From a virus, in the IMG/VR virus record IMGVR_UViG_3300007960_000052, positions 1-41,215 of that record: a stretch of DNA of 41,215 nt; one strand, given 5' to 3'. The translations under genes were made by a program, and so were the position numbers. The notes under the pieces were generated by a model. That model was given only the letters and a program-made list of their open reading frames with translations. It did not search any database and was not told the DNA's origin. Numbering within the stretch: the stretch's first letter is position 1; each line of letters begins with the position of its first letter. Below, one piece after another: positions 33,333-40,847 of this stretch.

Positions 33333-34103
33333 TTAAGCAGCTACGGTAACAGTAACAGTCCAAGTCTTAGTCGTACCATCTGCGGCAGTAACAACGTACT
33401 CAACAGGGTTCGTGAAGTCTTGTGCAACTTTGTTAACTGGTGCGATAGACGCTCCAAGTGAAATTGCGATAGTTGGGACAAGGTCTGTGACATCTGTTCC
33501 GTTAGCAACTTCGATATCAATTTCACCCGTACCTGAAGTAATTGTAGCAGGTCCAGTTTGTTCTTCCATACTAAAGGCAGTGATTTCAGCATTACTAATA
33601 GCTGCTGCTTTAATAAGGTCCATTGCATAAGTTGGTTCACCAACCTTAGAAGGAGTGAGAACAGTTGTGTTGACTTGGAAGTAATGCAAGTCGTCGTCGT
33701 TCATGATTGGGAACGCATCGAATGAACATCTTGGTAGACTTACCAACACGTTCTTGTCTGTTAAGAACAGAATCGAACGTTCGATTGATTGGTTTGGATT
33801 TGCTGGGGATTCAAAACGAATTGAATCTGCGTCCTCAACAACCACACCACCAATCATGTCTGCAATCACTTCTGCATCAAAGTCCGCAAATTGGAAATTC
33901 ATCGTTGTGTCACCTTTTACAATGGCACTTTCGACTACGTCACCAAGCACGTTCTTATATGTAGTCGTGTCGGCGTCTGAGCCGTTAAACTGACATGTCG
34001 CTTCACGGGTTCCAATTTGAAGCTCCGTTAGCTGGGTACTGATTCCACCATCGGCTTCGATAGGACCGTACCATAATTTCTTAACTTTTATGGATGTTTT
34101 CAT
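33333..34103 (-). CDS. Major tail tube protein with C-terminal Ig-like domain
   Basis: In this 256-residue protein the first 165 residues, beginning MKTSIKVKKLWYGPIEADGG, form a tail tube-like beta-barrel domain with RSILFLTDKNVLVSLPR. From about 172 a separate domain begins: ITAFSMEEQTGPATITSG, then VANGTDVTDLVPTIAISLGA, then QDFTNPVEYVVTAADGTTKT and WTVTVTV. This is the Ig-like (DUF5018-type) surface domain known from Bacteroidota proteins. Many copies would decorate the whole tail. It overlaps the tail terminator stop by 4 bases and is followed by the chaperone genes. Confidence 0.8.
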   Translation of the reverse strand: MKTSIKVKKLWYGPIEADGGISTQLTELQIGTREATCQFNGSDADTTTYKNVLGDVVESAIVKGDTTMNFQFADFDAEVIADMIGGVVVEDADSIRFESPANPNQSIERSILFLTDKNVLVSLPRCSFDAFPIMNDDDLHYFQVNTTVLTPSKVGEPTYAMDLIKAAAISNAEITAFSMEEQTGPATITSGTGEIDIEVANGTDVTDLVPTIAISLGASIAPVNKVAQDFTNPVEYVVTAADGTTKTWTVTVTVAA

Positions 34104-34507
34104 GAATTCAAATATTTAAAATTAATTTTTAGTATTGCATAATACTGTTGAACTTCCAGAACTGGTTCCGTGTATATCTCTCGACTTTGGATGTAGTAAG
34201 TATACTCAGGCATATCCAGTAAATTTTGTGACAACTGGTACAGTAGAGCTTCGAGTTGTACAGCACGTGTACTATTTTCAGCCCATGTAGTACCCAATTG
34301 AATATTCTTATAGAAGATTTTAACAAACACAGTGCCATCAAATACGAACTTCCCCTGTACACCTGGAATGATATGGACAACCGTATCCTCTAACTCGCTT
34401 TCTGTTGGACGTGTCTTACGGTATATCTCCCCATTCGTATTCGCAGGAATACTGCTAGCTTTGATAACCTCAATCACATCTGTTATGACATCCGTCGTAG
34501 TTTTCAT
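34100..34507 (-). CDS. Tail terminator protein
   Basis: This 135-residue protein begins MKTTTDVITDVIEVIKASSI and contains a TRAVQLEALLYQLSQNLLD helix and an alpha/beta pattern with long strands (FVKIFYKNIQLG, YYAILKINFKYL), consistent with the tail terminator fold (lambda gpU/SPP1 gp17-like). The location between the neck protein and the tail tube gene supports the role of capping the finished tail. Overlaps by 4 bases on both sides. The family call is by position and fold pattern. Confidence 0.6.
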   Translation of the reverse strand: MKTTTDVITDVIEVIKASSIPANTNGEIYRKTRPTESELEDTVVHIIPGVQGKFVFDGTVFVKIFYKNIQLGTTWAENSTRAVQLEALLYQLSQNLLDMPEYTYYIQSREIYTEPVLEVQQYYAILKINFKYLNS

Positions 34508-34935
34508 ATCGTTTGTTTTAATCGTTCCAATAGTAAAGGCAACTCGCGTTCCATACGCAGTTTGCTTTTCTGTAACACGTTTAATCCGTGCAGGTTCTCA
34601 ACATATGTGGCGTATTCCATTCCCGCTACAATTATGAGCACATAACCTGACGTATATTTTTGGCTTATTTGGTCTAAATAGGTTTTTCCAGTACTAGACC
34701 CTTTCCCCGTGTTAGTAAACCCCACATAAGAGACGGGGCGGCCATTTTTTAACACAACCCCACCGATGCTTGATTTTAGGTTTCCTGTTCTATCTTGATA
34801 CCCTGCTGATTCCTTTGCATGATTCTCTAATTGAATGACTAAATATTGGAGATTGTAGAGCAAAGCCTTCTCAACCTTCGCACCATAATCCTGCAAAGCC
34901 TTATTGACTGCTTTTTTATTCTTGAGCTGAAACAT
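34504..34935 (-). CDS. HK97 gp10-like neck/tail completion protein
   Basis: This 143-residue protein shows the family pattern: an N-terminal helix with many Lys, then HAKESAGYQDRTGNLKSSIG, and YVLIIVAGMEYATYVENLHG near the centre, followed by a C-terminal helix. The Asp-Arg-Thr-Gly-Asn-Leu and Glu-Tyr-Ala-x-Tyr-Val-Glu motifs are typical of the HK97 gp10 family of neck proteins. It connects the head connector to the tail. Overlaps the head closure gene by 20 bases and the tail terminator gene by 4. Confidence 0.8.
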   Translation of the reverse strand: MFQLKNKKAVNKALQDYGAKVEKALLYNLQYLVIQLENHAKESAGYQDRTGNLKSSIGGVVLKNGRPVSYVGFTNTGKGSSTGKTYLDQISQKYTSGYVLIIVAGMEYATYVENLHGLNVLQKSKLRMERELPLLLERLKQTI

Positions 34936-35272
34936 CTCTCAATATTAATTTATTCTTCTTAAACAAACTCAAAGGCTCGTTGGAATGTACTATGAAGTCA
35001 CCCAACACGACACCATCTAAATTCTTCAATCTACACATTGTAAGAGCATTGGCGTCGTAACCATCAGGCATTTCGGAAGGTTTGATATAGATACTATACT
35101 TTGCTTGTACATACTGACCATCTACCAGCATGCGATAATCCCTCTTAATCTGCTGTAGATTACAAGGGACATAAGCTGAAACCTCATCAGCAGGAGGTAT
35201 GGGGTTACGATTTTCGTCGTATCCCCCTCCTGTCTGTTTATGAAAAGCTATATAAGCATTGTCTAACTCCAT
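34916..35272 (-). CDS. Head closure protein (SPP1 gp16-like)
   Basis: This 118-residue protein has beta-rich character, with YSIYIKPSEMPDGYDANALT and LDGVVLGDFIVHSNEPLSLF. Head closure/stopper proteins are small beta-barrels of this size located between the adaptor and the HK97 gp10-like gene, which is the order seen here. No diagnostic residue motif is available, so the call relies on order and size. It follows the adaptor gene by 5 bases. Confidence 0.6.
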   Translation of the reverse strand: MELDNAYIAFHKQTGGGYDENRNPIPPADEVSAYVPCNLQQIKRDYRMLVDGQYVQAKYSIYIKPSEMPDGYDANALTMCRLKNLDGVVLGDFIVHSNEPLSLFKKNKLILRDVSAQE

Positions 35273-35277
35273 AGTAT

Positions 35278-35601
35278 CTATCCATTGTAGTTTTCACCAA
35301 TCAACCCATAGCGTCTACCACTAAAGGCGGGGTCGTTCAGTTCACCGTACACTCTATTCGCTCTGTTCTTGTAGTTCTTACGGTCTGCAGGCGTAATACT
35401 GATTTCCTGTTCCTTCAAATCTGGGGCTGTGAACATATACATGAACAAGTCCGCCTCAGCCAATCTGTAGGCATCGGATTCAGCAATTGTGGTGGTGTAC
35501 TCCTCTGTTAAGGTTAAACCCCTGTCTACGCCGATCTTTTCGACGTTGGCGTCTGGGATGGGGTACTGTACTAATGATGTCAAAGCTTCCTTGATAGTCA
35601 T
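35278..35601 (-). CDS. Head-tail adaptor protein (gp6/gp15-like)
   Basis: This 107-residue protein begins MTIKEALTSLVQYPIPDANV and is helical, with EYTTTIAESDAYRLAEADLF and TPADRKNYKNRANRVYGEL. The small helical adaptor that docks on the portal is usually encoded directly after the major capsid gene, which is the case here (19 bases after). The pattern resembles adaptor proteins of Bacteroidota phages. The call is moderate because it depends largely on order. Confidence 0.55.
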   Translation of the reverse strand: MTIKEALTSLVQYPIPDANVEKIGVDRGLTLTEEYTTTIAESDAYRLAEADLFMYMFTAPDLKEQEISITPADRKNYKNRANRVYGELNDPAFSGRRYGLIGENYNG

Positions 35602-35620
35602 GGCTTTCAGTTTTTAGTTA

Positions 35621-36715
35621 TTACCACGCAACAGCGTCTACTTTCAAATAGAAGTTTTCGTGATATGTATCTATTACTGGGAAGCCACGTCCTTTAGCAT
35701 AAATCTTGCTATAAGATGGATCAACCTTCGTAATGTTACCAACTGTAAACCAAGACTCCGTCGTTTCGCGAGGGTCGATGATTGGTAAAGCATTCCATTG
35801 GAAATGACCAAGTACTTTTGACTGTGCGAAAACAGCTACACCGTTAGCAAACGGATTAGATGTCACTTCGTTACCATCAAGGTCTACTCTAGTTACGCGC
35901 TCATCAATAACCTCAAAGGCAATAGGCCCTGAGAAGTATTGTGCAAGCATTGCGTTAACTGCATCCAATGTTGGGGGTGCTTGGGTGTCAAACAAGTTAG
36001 CAGCAAGTGACGCAGTGTATTTCTGAATCTGCGTATTGTTTCTAACATATGTCCACCACTTCTTATTGATGAAGATGGTTGTATACACCTTACTATATTC
36101 GTCCCCAAGGTCAATCGCAGATTCGATGTCGCCAAGTATCTCTGCAGCTGGGTTGTCCCAACTTGTACCAACGGCGTCTTTCTGCCAAGCTTCCAAACCG
36201 TAATCCATACCAGTGATTCCTTGCATGTAAGGACTGTTTGCAGCGACGAAACCAATCTCACAAGCTGAACTAATCAAAGTCCAATCTAAGTAAGTCATTT
36301 CGGCGTACATCGCGTCTCTCACAAAACCTAAATCATCTCCGTAATAGTCTAACAGTTCACGAGCAGCAGTAGCGTTCTGTAACTGTGCGAAATTTCTTTT
36401 AAGTCTTTCGAACTTTTCAATTTCGTCAGCAGTCATTTCACGACCTTTACCAAATGTTGCCATCTCACCCATAACATCCTTGAACCCTTTACGCCCTGAC
36501 ACAGGAACGGTTGAGTTTGGTGAAATAGGATCAGCAGCAATATTCTTTTTCAATGATCTATTCTGCATTGTTTTCCAATACGTATTCTCCGATCCGATAA
36601 TCGGGAAGGTTCCTTCCGCCTTTGATGGTGGTAAGGGATTTGCTTCGTACCAAGCCTGAATATCTTCAGTGGTTAGCATAGAAGCAACTTCAACAGGTTT
36701 ATTTTTTCCAGTCAT
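35621..36715 (-). CDS. Major capsid protein
   Basis: This 364-residue protein is the only gene of this size between scaffold/decoration and connector genes, so it is the capsid protein by elimination and order. Its first 60 residues are likely arm (SMLTTEDIQAWYEANPLPPS), and later segments include FARLKRNFAQLQNATAARE-type helix and VYTTIFINKKWWTYVRNN, followed by VAVFAQSKVLGHFQWNALP and a C-terminal beta region. The RBS is the clearest in the late block: AGGAG about 9 bases before the ATG. This agrees with high expression. No HK97-type protease gene was found. Confidence 0.8.
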   Translation of the reverse strand: MTGKNKPVEVASMLTTEDIQAWYEANPLPPSKAEGTFPIIGSENTYWKTMQNRSLKKNIAADPISPNSTVPVSGRKGFKDVMGEMATFGKGREMTADEIEKFERLKRNFAQLQNATAARELLDYYGDDLGFVRDAMYAEMTYLDWTLISSACEIGFVAANSPYMQGITGMDYGLEAWQKDAVGTSWDNPAAEILGDIESAIDLGDEYSKVYTTIFINKKWWTYVRNNTQIQKYTASLAANLFDTQAPPTLDAVNAMLAQYFSGPIAFEVIDERVTRVDLDGNEVTSNPFANGVAVFAQSKVLGHFQWNALPIIDPRETTESWFTVGNITKVDPSYSKIYAKGRGFPVIDTYHENFYLKVDAVAW

Positions 36716-36738
36716 TGTTTTTATCTCCTATCTTTTAA

Positions 36739-37335
36739 TTAATAACTAACCTCACCGATACCATTCATGGTTGCTAGGTACAAAGCACCAATAGCATCTT
36801 TCAATACGTCTGCACGAATGAAAGCGTCTGCCATGAAAATAACGTGGTCTCCTGAAGGAACTTCGAACGCCTCCTTCAATATAGCGTCTGCGGTGTTTTC
36901 TAAAGCACCAGTATCAGCTCCCTCACCAGCCGCAACACTTGACTGATAAATAACTGTACCTTCAGCTGCGCTTTCTAACGCCGTACCTACTGTGATAGTA
37001 TCGTAAACGACACCGCCCACAGTACCTGCCTCACGGGCAACTGTACCAGCATAAGCAGCTCCCCCAGCAACCTGGAATGCGATGTCTCCAGTCTTGAATT
37101 GGTTGGTTGCACTTTCAACACGCATGACAGTAGTCGTAGACCCTGCCAATAATTTTGCGGATTTGCAAACTGTTCTTTTGCCATCTACTGGTGCAGTAAC
37201 AGGTGTGCCCTCAGGAACAACTGTACCGGCAACCAATGTAGACAAAACCAACGAGATGCCCGCAGGAATATCAGCAATACGATTGATGATAACCTTTTTT
37301 GTTTGCTTGTCAGCACTTTTTGATATTTGCTTCAT
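36739..37335 (-). CDS. Head decoration or fibre protein
   Basis: This 198-residue protein begins with a short Lys-rich arm (MKQISKSADKQTKKVIINRI), followed by an Ala/Gly/Thr/Val-rich beta domain of about 100 residues (APVDGKRTVCKSAKLLAGST, TGDIAFQVAGGAAYAGT) and a helical end (LKDAIGALYLATMNGIGEVS). Small beta-rich decoration proteins occupy this slot between scaffold and capsid genes. No family was recognised with certainty. A 12-base direct repeat, AAGATTTTTGTT (37344-37355 and 37362-37373), lies just upstream of its start. Confidence 0.55.
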   Translation of the reverse strand: MKQISKSADKQTKKVIINRIADIPAGISLVLSTLVAGTVVPEGTPVTAPVDGKRTVCKSAKLLAGSTTTVMRVESATNQFKTGDIAFQVAGGAAYAGTVAREAGTVGGVVYDTITVGTALESAAEGTVIYQSSVAAGEGADTGALENTADAILKEAFEVPSGDHVIFMADAFIRADVLKDAIGALYLATMNGIGEVSY

Positions 37336-37343
37336 TGCTTAAA

Positions 37344-37373
37344 AAGATTTTTGTTTAACTTAAGATTTTTGTT
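37344..37373. repeat. 12-bp perfect direct repeat, 6-bp spacer
   Basis: AAGATTTTTGTT occurs at 37344-37355 and again at 37362-37373. The first copy lies in the 24-base gap before the decoration gene start, and the second overlaps the last codons of the scaffold gene. The position over the translation start region suggests control of initiation, but it could be chance in A/T-rich DNA. Confidence 0.35.
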
Positions 37374-38064
37374 CTAACTTTTCTTTCTCCTCTTTAACCA
37401 TTTTCATGGCGTCCTTCAACTCACCAGTTTGACCAGTTTTGTCTGGTTGTTGTGCTGGTTTTGGTGTACTACTTGGCAAGCCATGTTCTTTAGCTTGTTG
37501 CGCAAACTCCTCCCCACTTTTACCAACTCTTTCAAGGTAGGAATTGAATGCATCTTCGTTTTCGAACTGCATACTATCAAAACCACTGACGATTGGAGTA
37601 GTGTAGTACTCCGGCAGGTCTTTCAATTTACCTTTAATTAAGTTTAAGCGGTCAGCCTTGATTTCTTCAGCGCTTCTACGGTCAAATTGGGTTTGCAACT
37701 TTTTGTTTTGTTCCTGAAGGGCTTCATTCTGTTTCATCAACGTCTTTGCCCAAGCAGGAATTTCACCGTTGTCGTCTACTTCTTTCTCCTTACGCCTTTT
37801 TTCAGCCTCCTCATCTGCGAGCCTTTTTTTCTCTGCAGCTTCTTCGTCAGCTTTTTGCTGAGCTGTTTTTACTGCATCGGACGCTTTTTTGTTAATGTTA
37901 CCGTCAATGCTTTTGATGGCTGGTGTGAAATCTGCACTTTCTAATGCTTCTTCGGTGGTTATCACCTTTTCTAATGTTCTTGCCAAGTCTTCTAATGACT
38001 TGTCAGTCACAGACGAGTTTTCTCCTCGTTGTGTCTTCAGTTTCTGTAAGATTTTTTCGTACAT
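37360..38064 (-). CDS. Capsid scaffold protein
   Basis: This 234-residue protein starts at ATG 38064 (an earlier in-frame start lacks support, and the promoter-like element lies between). It is highly charged and mostly coiled coil. Residues about 70-125 are almost all Lys/Glu/Ala/Asp/Arg (KADEEAAEKKRLADEEAEKR), and more coil follows (MKQNEALQEQNKKLQTQFD). The C-terminal part, about 160-234, includes GFDSMQFENEDAFNSYLERV and a Lys/Glu-rich tail with a basic end. Scaffolds of this composition precede the capsid gene in many siphoviruses. Confidence 0.75.
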   Translation of the reverse strand: MYEKILQKLKTQRGENSSVTDKSLEDLARTLEKVITTEEALESADFTPAIKSIDGNINKKASDAVKTAQQKADEEAAEKKRLADEEAEKRRKEKEVDDNGEIPAWAKTLMKQNEALQEQNKKLQTQFDRRSAEEIKADRLNLIKGKLKDLPEYYTTPIVSGFDSMQFENEDAFNSYLERVGKSGEEFAQQAKEHGLPSSTPKPAQQPDKTGQTGELKDAMKMVKEEKEKLEQKS

Positions 38065-38094
38065 GAGTTTTTTGTTTAAAAAGTTAATTTGATA

Positions 38095-38102
38095 CAAATA
38101 TA
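38095..38102 (-). promoter_or_regulatory. Bacteroidota-type -7 promoter element upstream of scaffold/capsid genes
   Basis: On the minus strand TATATTTG matches the Bacteroidota -7 consensus TAnnTTTG at all fixed positions. It lies 30 bases upstream of the scaffold ATG at 38064, in a 60-base A/T-rich gap after the minor head protein gene. A -33 TTTG element was not found at the expected spacing, so this may be a weaker or variant promoter. Confidence 0.4.
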
Positions 38103-38124
38103 ATGAATTTGAAAACTAGATGAT

Positions 38125-39210
38125 TTATTTACCATCTATTAGTTTCTTGTTCTGTTGGATGAAACGTGGTTGATTTTTCATTTTTGTTAAATCCTTGTTG
38201 TACTGTGTTTGCCAATTCTTGTAACTCACTGGCATACCATCTACTTGTCGTGTACTGGGTGTATCTGGTTGTTCCCCCTCTAATATCTTCTCTGTGTCCT
38301 TATCTAATTCCCCGCGTGTCTTTAGTATGGGTGTGCTAATACACAGACAGTTGACATGCCATTTGTAAGTGAAGTCAAAGTTTTTTGGGTAATCACCTTG
38401 AAGGTCTATACATTTCACAGCTCCTTTGTCACTGGAAGGATCGTGTCCAGGTGTTGTTTGTATTCGTACACCAACTATGAAGTCTAACTGTTTACGCTTC
38501 TCAGTATTACTGCCCTCGTAACTGAAGTTGATTTCATTACGAGCCAGGCGCATTGCGTTTTTGTATGAACTTCTATACCTACCCTGTCCAGGATTGTATG
38601 CTTTGCCTGCCTTAGATAGTCTTAGTATCCCGTTTTCCTTGTCTCTAACGCGACGATACAGTCTGTCAGGGTCGTTTAGGTATCCCGTAATGTTTCTAGC
38701 TATTGTTTGAGCCGAATTCCCTTTACCAATACCTACCTCTAAGGCTAGTTCTAATTCTGTTTTGAATTGTCTCGTATTACGCCATACTTTTTGGCTTAAC
38801 CGTAAACCATCTTTTCCATCTTTACGGTATAGGAAGTTTCTACGAGCCCCCCCATTATTGGATAGATAGTTGTTGCGTACTGTGGTTGAAAGTTCATTTA
38901 ACGTAGTACCGAACACGTATTTGACCAGTTCATTGTTCTTATCTACTGCCAGCTGCCACCCTGTATTAATACCCATAACTGAATCACCATACACGTTCGT
39001 ATATAATTCCTTAATAAGGGCGTTCATCTTCTCGTTGAGTGCTGGGTAGTTACGCCAGTAGAATTCATCGTTCTTGTTGAGGGATACGCCAACGGTCATT
39101 TGACTGACCTCTTTTATTACTGCATTATAATAACGACGAATGCGCCTGAGGTAATACTCACGGCGCTTGTTAAATTCATCATCCCATTTCCTTTGACTTG
39201 GTATAGGCAT
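38125..39210 (-). CDS. Minor head protein (Mu gpF-like)
   Basis: This 361-residue protein fits the Mu F/SPP1 gp7 family of minor head proteins bound near the portal. The second half carries the characteristic block MRLARNEINFSYEGSNTEKR (one Arg-x-Glu helix), VRIQTTPGHDPSSDKGAV with CIDLQGDYPKNFDF, and KWHVNCLCISTPIL with the His-x-Asn-Cys-x-Cys segment seen in the family. The N-terminal half is helical and basic. It begins one base after the stop of the 59-residue gene and ends before the scaffold gene gap. Confidence 0.85.
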   Translation of the reverse strand: MPIPSQRKWDDEFNKRREYYLRRIRRYYNAVIKEVSQMTVGVSLNKNDEFYWRNYPALNEKMNALIKELYTNVYGDSVMGINTGWQLAVDKNNELVKYVFGTTLNELSTTVRNNYLSNNGGARRNFLYRKDGKDGLRLSQKVWRNTRQFKTELELALEVGIGKGNSAQTIARNITGYLNDPDRLYRRVRDKENGILRLSKAGKAYNPGQGRYRSSYKNAMRLARNEINFSYEGSNTEKRKQLDFIVGVRIQTTPGHDPSSDKGAVKCIDLQGDYPKNFDFTYKWHVNCLCISTPILKTRGELDKDTEKILEGEQPDTPSTRQVDGMPVSYKNWQTQYNKDLTKMKNQPRFIQQNKKLIDGK

Positions 39211-39211
39211 A

Positions 39212-39391
39212 TTAGATTGTGTAAGGTTCTTGTAGTAATTTCCAATCTATTTTTGTCATATCTCTATAGGGCTGTGCTTCCTTGTACGCCTGTTCACAAA
39301 TTTCATTAATCTGCTTTTTGCCTTGTTCACTTTTAGCCCAACGACGAAGTTCTTCAACTTTCTCTTTTGGTATGTAACTTGCACCCGCCAT
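39212..39391 (-). CDS. 59-residue hypothetical protein between portal and minor head genes
   Basis: Reading the minus strand from ATG 39391 gives 59 codons to TAA at 39212-39214: MAGASYIPKEKVEELRRWAK then SEQGKKQINEICEQAYKEA and MTKIDWKLLQEPYTI. It fills exactly the gap between the portal stop (39396, 4 bases away) and the minor head start (39210, one base away), as expected for a real gene in this packed block. It is helical and basic in the middle with one Cys. No family is known. Confidence 0.6.
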   Translation of the reverse strand: MAGASYIPKEKVEELRRWAKSEQGKKQINEICEQAYKEAQPYRDMTKIDWKLLQEPYTI

Positions 39392-39395
39392 ATTC

Positions 39396-40814
39396 TTATT
39401 CTTCTCCTAGCATGTTGTTGGTTGCGCCCATTTCGACTTCTATGCGCTTGACTTCAGCTTCTACGTTATCCACCTCATCTAATACCCCTACTTTCGTTTC
39501 TAAACTCATTGCGTTACCTGCTGTGGCTATGTACTCGGCTACCTCTAATCTATTGCGTACATTGTATGGCTTAATCTTACTACGGACACTGAACTTGGCT
39601 AGTTGTTGTGCATATTTGCTGAACATAATACCCAACATTGTTTTCACTATCTCTAGTTCACTGTAAAACATCGTTTCCCATTCACCACCAATGTCCTCTG
39701 CCTTTGCCCTAGCATCTGCGAATATCAATTCCTTGTTATCTGCACTGGTATTACTTGCTATCATATTAGCAAATGAGGTGTCTGGTACTTGTATCTGTTC
39801 AAAGAACGCATTCTTAATACGTTTATATCTAGCTTCGATAGCCTCTGTGGCTCCCTTCCAAGTCACGTCCTTCATTTCACCGCCTCTGCCCAGTTCAATA
39901 ATACGACGACTGTCATTACTGGTTTCCTTATCCTCGTCCCCCTCTTTTAGGTCACCTTCTTCAATCTCACCGTAATCGATGGTGAATGTGGGTACGGTGT
40001 TTCTCTTAATGTATAAGCCTTGATAGCTTTCCATTTCTTCCAGTTGTTCTACCAATGCTGTACCAGCTTCCCCTCCCCATACTGGTTCTCTTGTGTACAT
40101 ATACAGCACTGGGAACACCTCTAGTTCTTGTTGAGCCTCTTGGTCGATTGCCCATTTATCTAATTTAGCGAATCTGAAGTACTGGGGCTTGGTTGTATCA
40201 TACCCGTTAATGTACGTGTCCATATAGTCTGTTCCTGTTTCGTCCTTGTAAAAGATACTCATTACAAGTAAGTCGCCCGCCTCGTCAATGATTGGATATA
40301 ACTTATATCCGTTCATTTCACTGTATATGTTATGCCTTAGCGTGTATTTGCTTTGCTCCTCACCAACCGTCATCGGTTTCTCTACCACGTTCCACACGGT
40401 GCAGACTTGACAGGTGGCGAGTAATTGTTTGGCTCTTTCGATGTTAGAACCATCTATGCTATTCCTTACCCTGTACACTTCCTCTACAAGGTTAATTGCG
40501 TCCTTTTCTTGTTCGTTGTCTTCTGCTTCCCCATACATCCTCTGCACGGGTGTACTAAACATAGATTGAGCCACACGGTTTACAGCCAGCTTTTGTAACG
40601 CCAGAGGAGTTCTTTTAAAGTCGTCCTGACCATTGTCCCCAAGTTTGGGTGGATACAATGTTGTATTGAAGATAGCATGTTGTAGAGGGTCATATTGTTC
40701 TTCTAAGTCTGACCACTCTGGTATGATGTTTCCATAGCTACTTACTTGAAGGGCTTTCACTACAGCCGCTATATCCGTGTTGGCTAATATTATATCTAGC
40801 TGTTCTCTTGTCAT
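39396..40814 (-). CDS. Portal protein (SPP1 gp6-like)
   Basis: This 472-residue protein forms the ring through which DNA enters the head. It has the segment order expected of the SPP1-type portal: an N-terminal part with RTPLALQKLAVNRVAQSMFS, a crown-like region with acidic insert (DLKEGDEDKETSNDSRR), then RYKRIKNAFFEQIQVPDTSF and ASNTSADNKELIFADARAKA, corresponding to the clip/stem helices. It ends with acidic NNMLGEE. It sits directly upstream of the 59-residue and minor head genes and directly downstream of the protein at the right edge. No terminase is visible in the window; it is probably beyond the edge. Confidence 0.82.
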   Translation of the reverse strand: MTREQLDIILANTDIAAVVKALQVSSYGNIIPEWSDLEEQYDPLQHAIFNTTLYPPKLGDNGQDDFKRTPLALQKLAVNRVAQSMFSTPVQRMYGEAEDNEQEKDAINLVEEVYRVRNSIDGSNIERAKQLLATCQVCTVWNVVEKPMTVGEEQSKYTLRHNIYSEMNGYKLYPIIDEAGDLLVMSIFYKDETGTDYMDTYINGYDTTKPQYFRFAKLDKWAIDQEAQQELEVFPVLYMYTREPVWGGEAGTALVEQLEEMESYQGLYIKRNTVPTFTIDYGEIEEGDLKEGDEDKETSNDSRRIIELGRGGEMKDVTWKGATEAIEARYKRIKNAFFEQIQVPDTSFANMIASNTSADNKELIFADARAKAEDIGGEWETMFYSELEIVKTMLGIMFSKYAQQLAKFSVRSKIKPYNVRNRLEVAEYIATAGNAMSLETKVGVLDEVDNVEAEVKRIEVEMGATNNMLGEE

Positions 40815-40847
40815 GGCTCAATCTATTAAATAATTATTCACTCAGGC

